The notes under the pieces are model-generated. The model was given only the letters and a program-made list of their open reading frames with translations. It was not told where the DNA came from and did not search any database. Positions 32,760 to 41,804 of a DNA stretch of 64,000 nucleotides are shown piece after piece; the stretch's first letter is position 1; each line of letters starts with the position of its first letter. The position numbers and the translations under genes are program-made. The stretch is from Dysgonomonas sp. UBA7710. GTDB lineage: Bacteria; Bacteroidota; Bacteroidia; Bacteroidales; Dysgonomonadaceae. Location: positions 376,257 to 440,256 of the forward strand of contig NZ_DLFW01000047.1 of the NCBI RefSeq assembly GCF_002482385.1, written 5' to 3'.

Positions 32760-35726
32760 ATGAAATGCAAATCTAAAAGAAGACCGATGAAAGAGATATT
32801 CATCCTCCTCCTGAGTATCCTGATTCATTCCAGTACTTATGCACAGACAACAAATAATATCTTTATAGAAGGTAAGGTGGTTGATGACCAGAGAGAAGCT
32901 GTTATCGGTGCAAGCATATTGGTAAAAGGCACCACAAACGGAACAGTTACGGATGTTGACGGTTATTTTAAACTTAATGTTCCATCGAATGCAATCTTAG
33001 CAGTCAGCTTCATCGGCTACGAAGCCCAGGAAATCCCGGTCAATGGCAAGAATAAATTTTCAATAGTCCTTCTTGAGAATCAGGAAATGCTTAATGAAGT
33101 GGTCGTTATCGGCTACGGACAAGTAAAGAAAGGGGACGTTACAGGTTCACTTACGACATTCAAACCGGACGAACTTAGTAAAGGAAAGGTATTAACGGCC
33201 AAAGATGCATTAGTAGGTAAAATTGCAGGAGTTAGCGTAACACCGGGTTCCGGTGCACCGGGAGACGAAGGTACTATACGCATACGGATGGGAGCTTCAT
33301 TATCTGCATCGAACGATCCGTTACTGGTTATAGACGGAGTGCCGGTCCGGAGTACATCTATCAGCTCTATCAATCCGGCCGACATAGAGTCGTTCACAGT
33401 ACTCAAAGATGCATCCGCAACCGCCATATATGGTTCCCGGGCATCAAATGGAGTGATTATCATTACCACAAAGAAAGGTAGTCAAACAAAAGGAAAAGTC
33501 AATCTGAATTATAGTGGAAGTTTCACTATCAGCCAGGTCGTAAAGTATTTGGATGTATTAGATGCCGATACTTACAGAAAAACATTTAAGGAACATGCCA
33601 ATAATGTACCTGATGGCTATATGCTTGGCGATGTCAGTACAAATTGGCAGAAGGAAGTATCCAGAACTGCCTTTGGTACAGACCATAATTTATCGGCTAC
33701 AGGAGCTGTCGCTGATATCCCCTATCGCATATCGTTCGGTTATTATAATCAAAATGGAATTGTCAAAGAAAATAATTATGAACGCCTCAGTCTTGGAGTA
33801 GGATTTGCCCCGCAATTTTTCAACAAACACTTATCCCTTGATATTAACATTAAAGGTAGTATAGAAAATGAAAATCCTGTATCCAGCGGGACAGTAGGAA
33901 GTGCTTCCACATTCGATCCTACACGTCCTGTACATGTAAATTACCCGAACAATGTCGGACTGGGATACTTCATGTGGATGGATGATAATGGCAATCCGAT
34001 TACAAAAGCAGGTAGCAACCCTGTTGCGGATTTGATGCTAACAGATAAATTCCAGAAGAACAAGCGTTCGACAGGAAATCTGGCAGCAAACTATAAAATA
34101 CATGGATTTGAAGATCTTACTCTACATGCAAACTTGGGTTATGATGTCCGGGTAGATGATTATGACGAGTCCATTCCCAACAATGCGCCATCTATGTATG
34201 TTTCGCATATGCAGGACGGGTCAGGAAAGTCATATACTTCAAAAAATGAAAACAGGAATTACCTGATAGATTTGTATGCAAATTACAAAAGGGACTTCCA
34301 GAAAAACCATAGTATCAGCGCAATGGGCGGTTATGGCTGGCAACGCTTCTGGTATAGAAATGCTGCTACAACCTATGATTCGAAAGGCGAAGTATATGGC
34401 GACCCCACTACAGGAGAAGCAGAATTATATCTATTATCTTTTTATGGACGTCTTAATTATTCCTATGCCCAAAAGATACTTTTAACAGCGACTCTACGTG
34501 CCGATGCCTCTTCCCGCTTTGCGAAAAATAACCGGTGGGGATATTTCCCTTCTGCAGCACTGGCATACCGCCTGTCTGAAGAATCCTTCCTTAAAGATAT
34601 CAAGGCTTTGTCGGACCTTAAACTACGACTTAGTTACGGACAAACAGGACAGCAAGACATAGGTTCGTATTACCAGCATCTGGGAACCTATACCACTTCA
34701 TATGATGCTTCCAGATATATGTTTGGCAACGAATGGATAACGCTTTACAGACCTAATGGTTATGATCCTCTTATCAAATGGGAAACAACCACGACCTACA
34801 ATCTGGGGATAGATTATGGCTTCCTTAATAACCGCATATCTGGTAGTATCGATATTTACACCCGCCGTACAAAGAATCTGTTGAATTTCATCGATGTTCC
34901 GGCCGGTAGTAACTATACAAACAAAATAGATACCAATATCGGGAACATGAAAAATAAAGGAATAGAGTTTGCTGTATCGGCAATACCTGTCAAAACCCGC
35001 GATTGGGAATGGTCGATAGGAGGAAACTTTACATGGAATGCATCGGAAATCACCAAACTGAATACAATAGACAGCGAAGATAATTCAATAAATGCAGGTA
35101 GCATTGGCGACAGGGACTATGTTCAAAGACATAAAGTCGGAGAAACACCTTACACTTATTTCTTACTGAGACAGGCATATGATGATAATGGCAACCCTCT
35201 GGACGGAAAATATGTGGCTCTGAACGGGGATATTGTAACAAGCGAATCAGACGTAAATAAATACATGACAGGAAAGAGTTCACATATGCCATATTTCTAC
35301 GGCCTTTCGACCCGTATATCATACAAGAACTGGGATTTGGGAGCAAATGCACATGGAGGATTCGGACACTACGTTTTCAACTATCAGGCAGCAAGAGATT
35401 CATTTGACAAACTTTATAGTGCAGATGGCAATACATCTGGTAATATTATGAGTTCGACTCTGAAAACAGGATTCACGCAGTCCCGTAAATTTTCAGATTA
35501 TTTTCTGGAAAAAGGAGATTTCTTCAAGATAGACAATATCACGCTGGGATATTCTTTCTCAAAACTATGGAATGACAAAACTTCTTTGCGACTGGCATTT
35601 AATGTACAGAATGTAGCTCTCATTTCAGGCTATTCGGGCATCGATCCTGAAATATTTTCGGGCATCGACCGTAACTCATACCAGCGTCCGAGAATGTATT
35701 CTTTCAGTTTAAACCTAAACTTTTAA
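32760..35726 (+). CDS. SusC/RagA-family TonB-linked transporter of a phosphatase locus
   Basis: The 988-residue protein can start at ATG 32760 or ATG 32787; the latter gives a conventional signal peptide (ending STYAQ). It has the regulatory domain (IEGKVVDDQREAVIGASI, then VTDVDGYFKLNVP), the TonB-box region (EVVVIGYGQVKKGDVTG), the plug with DIESFTVLKDASATAIYG and NGVIIITTKKG, and a barrel ending SFSLNLNF. It works with the SusD encoded next. The following histidine phosphatase suggests that the cargo is a phosphorylated compound such as inositol phosphates, which is inference from context. Confidence 0.95.
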   Translation: MKCKSKRRPMKEIFILLLSILIHSSTYAQTTNNIFIEGKVVDDQREAVIGASILVKGTTNGTVTDVDGYFKLNVPSNAILAVSFIGYEAQEIPVNGKNKFSIVLLENQEMLNEVVVIGYGQVKKGDVTGSLTTFKPDELSKGKVLTAKDALVGKIAGVSVTPGSGAPGDEGTIRIRMGASLSASNDPLLVIDGVPVRSTSISSINPADIESFTVLKDASATAIYGSRASNGVIIITTKKGSQTKGKVNLNYSGSFTISQVVKYLDVLDADTYRKTFKEHANNVPDGYMLGDVSTNWQKEVSRTAFGTDHNLSATGAVADIPYRISFGYYNQNGIVKENNYERLSLGVGFAPQFFNKHLSLDINIKGSIENENPVSSGTVGSASTFDPTRPVHVNYPNNVGLGYFMWMDDNGNPITKAGSNPVADLMLTDKFQKNKRSTGNLAANYKIHGFEDLTLHANLGYDVRVDDYDESIPNNAPSMYVSHMQDGSGKSYTSKNENRNYLIDLYANYKRDFQKNHSISAMGGYGWQRFWYRNAATTYDSKGEVYGDPTTGEAELYLLSFYGRLNYSYAQKILLTATLRADASSRFAKNNRWGYFPSAALAYRLSEESFLKDIKALSDLKLRLSYGQTGQQDIGSYYQHLGTYTTSYDASRYMFGNEWITLYRPNGYDPLIKWETTTTYNLGIDYGFLNNRISGSIDIYTRRTKNLLNFIDVPAGSNYTNKIDTNIGNMKNKGIEFAVSAIPVKTRDWEWSIGGNFTWNASEITKLNTIDSEDNSINAGSIGDRDYVQRHKVGETPYTYFLLRQAYDDNGNPLDGKYVALNGDIVTSESDVNKYMTGKSSHMPYFYGLSTRISYKNWDLGANAHGGFGHYVFNYQAARDSFDKLYSADGNTSGNIMSSTLKTGFTQSRKFSDYFLEKGDFFKIDNITLGYSFSKLWNDKTSLRLAFNVQNVALISGYSGIDPEIFSGIDRNSYQRPRMYSFSLNLNF

Positions 35727-35835
35727 TATAAAAACAAATTATCATATGAAAACGAGCATGAATCACGATTCACCAAAGTACAGGATAATTTTGTCATGCG
35801 AGTTTCCATACATCCATTAAAAACAAAATTATAGT

Positions 35836-37521
35836 ATGAAATCAAATATATTAATCATATCAATTCTGATTGCCTGTTGCAGCATGCTTTCTTCCTGTCT
35901 GGGAGACCTCGACACACAGCCTCTGGATAAGAACCAATTAGTTGCAAAAGATGTGTACGAAACAGCCGCAGGATACAAAGGTGTAATAGCTAAATGTTAT
36001 GCATCACTTATTCAGACCGGACAAAAAGGCGGTGACGGCGGTGACGGAGATGTAGGTGGTATCGACGAAGGGTATAGCGGATATACCCGTGCATTATTCT
36101 ATCTGCAAACGACAGTATCTGATGAAATTATCTTACATGCAGGTAGCAGCCAGGGTTCACGGGATCTGCTCTATGTAAACTGGAACCCGTCTACCTCAAT
36201 TATCAAATATCCTTACTATCGTTTATATATGACTATAAACTACTGTAACGAATTTATACGTGAATGTACAGAGGATAAACTGAAAGAAAGAGGTGTTTAC
36301 GACGAACTGAAGGACGAATACCGGTATTATGTGGCTGAAGCCCGGTTTATCAGGGCATATTGCTATAGTATGATATGTGATCTGTACGGGTCCGGACCGT
36401 TTATTGAAGAAACAATGGTAGTGGGAACCCTGCCTCACCAAAAAACAAGAGCTGAAATTTATGATTACGCAGTAAGCGAATTAGAAACAGTATTACCACT
36501 GCTAAAGACATCGAAAACAAATCAATACGGGCGTATAGATCAGGTAGCCGCATGGTTTTTACTCGCACGTATCTATTTGAATTCAGATGTGTATGTAGGT
36601 AGAAAAGAATATGAGAAAGCATACAAATACGCTAAAATGGTAATAGACAGCAAGGCTTATCCGTTGGCATCAGACTATCGTCATATCTTTCTGGCAGATA
36701 ATAATACATGCTCCGAGATCATCTGGCATCTGGTACAGGATGCTGATTATGCACAAAGCAGCGCAGGAACTAATTTTTATGTAAAAGCATTGATGAACGG
36801 AAATATAAACAGCTATCTGAAAACGGGAGTCGGAACCAGAGGATGGGGGAATGCCCGCGTTACTACCCAATTAGTAGACCTGTTCAAAAGCGGTGACCAG
36901 ACATTCGACGTAAACGATATCTGGGGAAATAACAAAAAAGATAAAAGAGCTCAATTCTTTAGCGTAGGGCACACTAAAGAAACATGGGTAGATGGAAAAG
37001 ATTTTCAAGGAACATTTACCAATGGATATGCATGTATCAAATGGCGTAATGTAAAAGCCGACGGTTCGGAACTAGCCGAAGGCGGCACAGTATACTCATC
37101 GATTGATTATCCTATGTTTAGAACAGCTGATGCTTATCTGATGGCCGCGGAAGCTATATTAAGAGGCGGCGGCGGAAGCAAAAGCGAAGCTCTTGACTAT
37201 GTAAATGAGATCAGAGACAGGGCATACATGTCGGGAAGTTACGGAAATGATGCTTCGGGGAGAATTACAGAGGCTGAATTAAATTTGGACTTTATATTAG
37301 ATGAGAGAGGGCGCGAACTGTATACTGAACTGATTCGTCGTACAGACCTGATCCGTTTCAATAAATTTACAAAAAATCATAACTGGGACTGGAAAGGTAG
37401 CGACGGTAAAGCAGGAAACTATGTCGGAAAAGATGTGGATGACAAGTATAAGTTATTTCCTATACCTCAGGAAGAATTTACCGTTAATCCTTATCTGACA
37501 CAGAACCCTGATTATAAATAA
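35836..37521 (+). CDS. SusD/RagB-family lipoprotein of the phosphatase locus
   Basis: The 561-residue lipoprotein carries the signal MLSSCLGDLDTQP (Cys about 21), the AEARFIRAYCYSMICDLYG TPR segment (about 165-185), and late FRTADAYLMAAEAILRGG followed by YVNEIRDRAYM and DERGRELYTELIRRTDLIRF. It ends PYLTQNPDYK, standard for SusD. A short glycine/aspartate-rich insert (GGDGGDGDVGG, about 62-72) is unusual and might bind a cation. It follows SusC after a 109-bp gap and precedes the phosphatase by 22 bp. Confidence 0.95.
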   Translation: MKSNILIISILIACCSMLSSCLGDLDTQPLDKNQLVAKDVYETAAGYKGVIAKCYASLIQTGQKGGDGGDGDVGGIDEGYSGYTRALFYLQTTVSDEIILHAGSSQGSRDLLYVNWNPSTSIIKYPYYRLYMTINYCNEFIRECTEDKLKERGVYDELKDEYRYYVAEARFIRAYCYSMICDLYGSGPFIEETMVVGTLPHQKTRAEIYDYAVSELETVLPLLKTSKTNQYGRIDQVAAWFLLARIYLNSDVYVGRKEYEKAYKYAKMVIDSKAYPLASDYRHIFLADNNTCSEIIWHLVQDADYAQSSAGTNFYVKALMNGNINSYLKTGVGTRGWGNARVTTQLVDLFKSGDQTFDVNDIWGNNKKDKRAQFFSVGHTKETWVDGKDFQGTFTNGYACIKWRNVKADGSELAEGGTVYSSIDYPMFRTADAYLMAAEAILRGGGGSKSEALDYVNEIRDRAYMSGSYGNDASGRITEAELNLDFILDERGRELYTELIRRTDLIRFNKFTKNHNWDWKGSDGKAGNYVGKDVDDKYKLFPIPQEEFTVNPYLTQNPDYK

Positions 37522-37543
37522 AGTATATAAAGAGATAAAAAGA

Positions 37544-38812
37544 ATGAAACGAATTTACCTACTGTTACTGTCATTTGCAGCCTTTGTCTCTGCATTTTCA
37601 CAAACATCAAAAGAAGAATTGTTTGCTACTCTGGAGAAAACTGCAGGGGTATATTATGCTTATCCGGCGAAGGAAATCAGGCCTTATACAACACCGCCAA
37701 AAGGATACGAACCGTTCTATATAAGCCACTTTGGCCGTCATGGGTCCCGGTACCTGATAAGTGACAGTGACTATAAGGATATCCTCGATCGTTTTGAAGA
37801 TGCCTATAATAATAATGTATTAACTGATTTAGGTAAAGATGTTTATATCCGCTTACAACAAGTATGGGAGGAAGCTGAACTTAGAGGAGGGGATCTTTCA
37901 CCTTTGGGAATACGGGAACATAAAGGCATTGCCGAACGCATGTATATAGCCAACCCTCAGGTTTTTTCCAAAGATGGAAAATATACGGCTTGTGCAACTA
38001 CCGTTGTTCGTTGCGTACTCAGTATGGATGCTTTTTGCGAGCGGCTGAAAGAATTGAACCCTTCTATACAGATCGAGCGCAATTCGGGTATGAAGTGGCA
38101 AAATTATCTGAATCATCATACTAAAGAAGCAATTGAATTTCGTTCTGCAAAATATACATGGCGTGAGCAACACCGTAAATTTCAACAGGAACATGTAAAG
38201 CCAACACGTTTAATCAATTCTCTTTTTTCGGATAAAGATTACATCTACAAAAATATAAATCCGGAAGAGACAATGTGGCAACTCTTTTATATTGCAGGAG
38301 GAATGCAAAATATAGAAACCGATCTGTCTTTCTATGATATATTTGAGAAACAGGAACTTTTTGATCTCTGGCAATGCAAGAACTACAAATTATATGTCAA
38401 TGACGCTAATGGAGCAATAAATGGCGGTCTGATGTTTGAAAACTGCAAACCTCTTCTGAAAGATATATTGAAAAATGCCAGTTATATTATATCAACTAAT
38501 GGAAAAGGGGCAGACCTGCGCTTTGCCCACGATGGCAACATCATCCCGCTAGCGATGCTTTTACACCTTGATGGGTGTTACAACAGCGTATCCAATCCTG
38601 ACGAGTATTATAAAGCATGGAGTGATTTTAAAGTAGCACCTATGGCGGGTAATATACAGATCATATTTTACCGCAAGCCTAAATCGGATGATATTCTGGT
38701 TAAATTCCTTCTTCACGAAAAGGAAATATTAGTGCCGCCGATCGAAACAGATATGGCCCCCTTTTATAATTGGACTGATGTAAAAGCCTATTATGAATCT
38801 CTTTTGAAATAA
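37544..38812 (+). CDS. Histidine acid phosphatase, MINPP/phytase type
   Basis: The 422-residue exported protein (signal about 1-19, ending SAFSQ) belongs to the branch-2 histidine phosphatases. The catalytic motif FGRHGSRYL places the phosphorylated His at 66 with Arg65 and Arg69. The distal motif AHDGNI (His329, Asp330) supplies the proton donor, as in phytases with HD rather than the HAE of animal MINPP. Members in Bacteroides hydrolyse inositol hexakisphosphate in the periplasm or in vesicles. Being the third gene of a SusCD operon, it suggests import plus dephosphorylation of a phosphorylated substrate. Substrate identity (phytate, lower inositol phosphates or sugar phosphates) is not fixed by sequence. 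Confidence 0.88.
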   Translation: MKRIYLLLLSFAAFVSAFSQTSKEELFATLEKTAGVYYAYPAKEIRPYTTPPKGYEPFYISHFGRHGSRYLISDSDYKDILDRFEDAYNNNVLTDLGKDVYIRLQQVWEEAELRGGDLSPLGIREHKGIAERMYIANPQVFSKDGKYTACATTVVRCVLSMDAFCERLKELNPSIQIERNSGMKWQNYLNHHTKEAIEFRSAKYTWREQHRKFQQEHVKPTRLINSLFSDKDYIYKNINPEETMWQLFYIAGGMQNIETDLSFYDIFEKQELFDLWQCKNYKLYVNDANGAINGGLMFENCKPLLKDILKNASYIISTNGKGADLRFAHDGNIIPLAMLLHLDGCYNSVSNPDEYYKAWSDFKVAPMAGNIQIIFYRKPKSDDILVKFLLHEKEILVPPIETDMAPFYNWTDVKAYYESLLK

Positions 38813-38872
38813 TCAAAGAACATAAAGAAAAAGCTGTGAAGCTTATTGATTAACTTTAATATTGAGAAAAGA

Positions 38873-38909
38873 AGAATAGACCGAAGCCTAAATCTCTTTG
38901 GTCTATTCT
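38873..38909. terminator. Bidirectional terminator hairpin between convergent operons
   Basis: A 14-bp stem with one G-T pair (38873-38886 with 38896-38909) lies between the phosphatase stop (38812) and the GH3 stop (39050, minus). It is suited to the plus-strand operon; T tracts are short. Confidence 0.65.
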
Positions 38910-38974
38910 GGTTTACCCTGAAATATTATTTTAGATTTATTTAAAAGATATGAAAAGAAAGGCCTCTAAATAAA

Positions 38975-39001
38975 GGGGTCTCAACATAGTACTGAGACTC
39001 C
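38975..39001 (-). terminator. Terminator of the GH3 gene
   Basis: A 9-bp stem with one wobble pair (38975-38983 with 38993-39001) is followed on the minus strand by TTTATTTAG. It lies about 50 bp past the GH3 stop codon. Confidence 0.65.
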
Positions 39002-39049
39002 TTCGCATTAGAAAAAATTTGAGCTTTGTTAAATAACCAAGCTTATGAT

Positions 39050-41260
39050 CTATCTTAAAGAAAAACCTGTTTTAGCCTTGATATCAGAAGAAGAAGCTCC
39101 AATAAGCGCTTCAAAATCGCCCGATTCGGCAACCCAATCGTGCTTATCTGCATCAAAGAAACTCAAAGCGGCTTTGTCTATTATAATGGTAACCGCTTTC
39201 TCCTCTCCCGGTTTAAGGCTTACTTTCTGAAATCCTTTTAATTCTTTTACAGGACGGACAACGGATGATTTCAGGTCGCTTATATAAAGCTGGACGATCT
39301 CTGAACCCTCACGATTACCTGTATTCTTAATATTCACTGTAAAAGATATTTTATCCGATACTGTCATTTCCTTTTTATCTGCTACAACTTTTCCATACGA
39401 GAAGGTTGTGTAGCTCAACCCATGACCGAATGCAAACAAAGGCTTGATTTTCTCTTTTTCCGTCCAACGATATCCAACAAAAATGCCTTCGTTGTATGTC
39501 TCTTCTCCATTGCCCGGATATTCACCTAGTTTGTGGGCTCCATTATCCTCTAATTTTACAGGGAAAGTGAATGGAAGTTTGCCTGATGGGTTTGCGTCAC
39601 CAACAAGAATGGAAGCTATTGCATTTCCGGCTTCGGTGCCCAGATACCATACCTGCATAATAGCAGGAACTTCATTCACCCATGGCATTGCCACGGCATT
39701 CCCCGAGATATTGACTACCACCAGATTTTTATTTGCTTTAGCCAGTTCTGCAATTACCTTATCCTGCCCGTATGGTAAACCCAAACTTGAGCGATCGTTT
39801 CCTTCACAATCCTGGCCATCGTTTTTATTCAATCCTCCTACAAAAATCACAACATCGGCTTCCTTAGCTACCTTTACAGCCTCTACAATCAGTTCAGCTT
39901 CGGAGCGGTTGTCACTGATATCCTGTCCGGTACCCAAACCATCCTGTGCGCCCGATTTTTCACCTGCATAGCCCCTTGCATAAATCACTTCTGCCTGTGA
40001 GCCGATACGATTCTTAATACCTTCAAGCGGAGATACTTCATACTTAGCCTTCAGAGAGGAACTACCTCCACCTACTGTCATTACCTTTATTGCATTCTCC
40101 CCTATTACCGCTACTTTTTTCACCTCCGCCAGATCGATAGGAAGTACATTGTTTTTATTTTGTAACAGTACGATACCTTCTTCTGCTATCTTGCGCCCGG
40201 CAAGTGCATGTTCTTGTGTTCCGAACGAACCCCAAGGTCGCTTGGTATTCATTGTGCTACGAAAGGCAAGACGAAGTATGTTCCTTACTTTCTTATCCAC
40301 TACCTCCTCTTTTACTTCTCCCGATTTGAGCAGCTTAAGGAATGATTTTGACAGGTAATAGTTGTCGTAAGCGTTACTTATACCATCGGTTAATCCGTCG
40401 GTCCATGTACCGAATTCCATATCCAGTCCATTATAAATGGACTGCATAGTATTGTTTACGCCACCCCAATCGGAAACGACAACACCATCAAAACCCCATT
40501 CTCCACGAAGTATATCGTTCAGCAAGTACTGATTGTGACAAGCCCATTCACCTTTATATTTGTTATATGCTCCCATTATCGCCCAAGCCTGGCCTTCCTG
40601 TACGGCAGCTTTAAATGCCGGAAGATAGATTTCATACAATGTACGGTCATCAACATTCACATTTACTGTATGGCGGTCAATTTCCTGATTATTCAGAGCA
40701 AAATGCTTCACACATGCAGCTACACCGTTTGCCTGTACACCATGGATATATGGAACCACCATCTTTGAAGTAAGAAAAGGGTCTTCACCCATATATTCAA
40801 AATTCCTTCCATTCAACGGCGTGCGGTAAATATTGACTCCTGGTCCCAACAAAACATTTTTATTGCGGTAGCGGGCCTCTTCACCGATTACTTTACCATA
40901 CAGCAACGACATATCTGTACTCCATGTAGCAGCCAGACAGGTCAGTGCAGGAAATGCAATACATGAGTCGTTAGTCCATCCGGCCTGATTCCATTCATCC
41001 CAAAACACTTCAGCTCTGATACCGTGTGGGCCATCAGTCATCCAGTTTTCGGGAATGCCTAAACGAGACACACCGGCAGAACTAAACTTAGACTGGGCAT
41101 GGCACATTGCTACTTTTTCTTCCAGTGTCATACGTGACAAAGCATCCTCGATACGCTGTTCGATGGGCTTCGTCTCATCCAGATAAACAGGTAATTGCTG
41201 AGCGGATAAGTGCATCACACCTATGCACATTACAGCCAGCATAATAATTTTGAGTTTCAT
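39050..41260 (-). CDS. GH3 beta-glucosidase (1,6-beta-glucan locus)
   Basis: The 736-residue enzyme has a signal peptide (about 1-20) and the three GH3 regions: an N-terminal barrel with WMTDGPHGIRAEVF, CVKHFALNNQE and the nucleophile Asp264 in VVVSDWGG; a second domain with GSLGLP-like and NDGQDCEGNDRSSLGLP; and a C-terminal fibronectin-like domain with LFAFGHGLSYTTFSY. It removes single glucose units from beta-glucooligosaccharides in the periplasm. It is the last gene of the glucan locus but is separated by a terminator and 544 bp from the binding-protein gene, so it may have its own promoter. The last six residues, KTGFSLR, are normal for the family. Confidence 0.93.
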   Translation of the reverse strand: MKLKIIMLAVMCIGVMHLSAQQLPVYLDETKPIEQRIEDALSRMTLEEKVAMCHAQSKFSSAGVSRLGIPENWMTDGPHGIRAEVFWDEWNQAGWTNDSCIAFPALTCLAATWSTDMSLLYGKVIGEEARYRNKNVLLGPGVNIYRTPLNGRNFEYMGEDPFLTSKMVVPYIHGVQANGVAACVKHFALNNQEIDRHTVNVNVDDRTLYEIYLPAFKAAVQEGQAWAIMGAYNKYKGEWACHNQYLLNDILRGEWGFDGVVVSDWGGVNNTMQSIYNGLDMEFGTWTDGLTDGISNAYDNYYLSKSFLKLLKSGEVKEEVVDKKVRNILRLAFRSTMNTKRPWGSFGTQEHALAGRKIAEEGIVLLQNKNNVLPIDLAEVKKVAVIGENAIKVMTVGGGSSSLKAKYEVSPLEGIKNRIGSQAEVIYARGYAGEKSGAQDGLGTGQDISDNRSEAELIVEAVKVAKEADVVIFVGGLNKNDGQDCEGNDRSSLGLPYGQDKVIAELAKANKNLVVVNISGNAVAMPWVNEVPAIMQVWYLGTEAGNAIASILVGDANPSGKLPFTFPVKLEDNGAHKLGEYPGNGEETYNEGIFVGYRWTEKEKIKPLFAFGHGLSYTTFSYGKVVADKKEMTVSDKISFTVNIKNTGNREGSEIVQLYISDLKSSVVRPVKELKGFQKVSLKPGEEKAVTIIIDKAALSFFDADKHDWVAESGDFEALIGASSSDIKAKTGFSLR

Positions 41261-41302
41261 ATATGTTATTTTAAATTATGATGATCGAATTATATGTCTA
41301 TT

Positions 41303-41326
41303 GTTAAAAAGTAACAGAAGTAACAG
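41303..41326. repeat. 24-bp dispersed repeat, copy 1
   Basis: Begins GTTAAAAAGTAACAG and repeats a GTAACAG unit. A near-identical 24-mer occurs at 41420-41443 and another at 62668-62691, both intergenic. Function is unknown. Confidence 0.7.
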
Positions 41327-41352
41327 TTTTTGCAGTTATCAGTCAACAGTCA

Positions 41353-41719
41353 TCAGTTAACGCCTCGTATCTTGTTTACTCGTCTACTCGTATCTCTTAT
41401 AGCTATCAACTTATTACTTGTTAAAAGGTAACAAAGGTAACAGAAAACTAATGTGCCGATTCGTAAATTTGCCAATTTGCCAATGGCGCGAAGCGACAAA
41501 ACTTGTAACTCGTAACTGTCCGCAGGGCGAAGTAACTTGTAACTATTAAAAAAGGTTACAAAGGTTACAATATTTTCACTCATTTGCTAATATGCTAATT
41601 TACAAATTTACTAATCAACTTTTCAAAGAATACTATAAGCTAATGGCTAAAAGCTATCAGCTCATTACTATAGATAAACGAAATCTACTTTACTATAGAT
41701 CTTAAATAAATATTATTCC
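41353..41719. repeat. Internally repetitive intergenic region
   Basis: The 41261-41804 gap has no supportable gene. It is built of short repeated words: the 24-bp element at 41420-41443, a companion GGTTACAAAGGTTAC element at 41548-41569, an 18-bp near-repeat (41401-41418 and 41652-41669), CGTAACT/TTGTAACT words, and TTTGCCAATTTGCCAAT. A 76-residue minus-strand ORF across it is just a by-product of the repeats. Confidence 0.65.
41420..41443. repeat. 24-bp dispersed repeat, copy 2
   Basis: Starts GTTAAAAGGTAACAAAGG; differs from the copy at 62668-62691 at one base and from copy 1 at three. It lies inside the repetitive gap upstream of the GH3 gene. Confidence 0.7.
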
Positions 41720-41736
41720 TAAAGTAAAAAAAAGAA

Positions 41737-41770
41737 CGTGAGCCTGTTATCCTTATTTCCCAGGCTCACG
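41737..41770 (-). terminator. Terminator between the binding-protein and GH3 genes
   Basis: A perfect 10-bp stem (41737-41746 with 41761-41770, 14-nt loop) is followed on the minus strand by TTCTTTTTTTT. It lies 35 bp past the binding-protein stop codon, so the main glucan operon ends here. Confidence 0.85.
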
Positions 41771-41804
41771 CATAATAAAACCTCAGATTCCCTAATGGTA
41801 TATA

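Noticed and set aside
41353..41583. 76-codon minus-strand ORF
   Set aside because: It lies across repetitive intergenic words and has no conserved features.
41303..41719. CRISPR-like array
   Set aside because: The repeats are few, unevenly spaced and imperfect, with no spacers of constant length and no cas genes.
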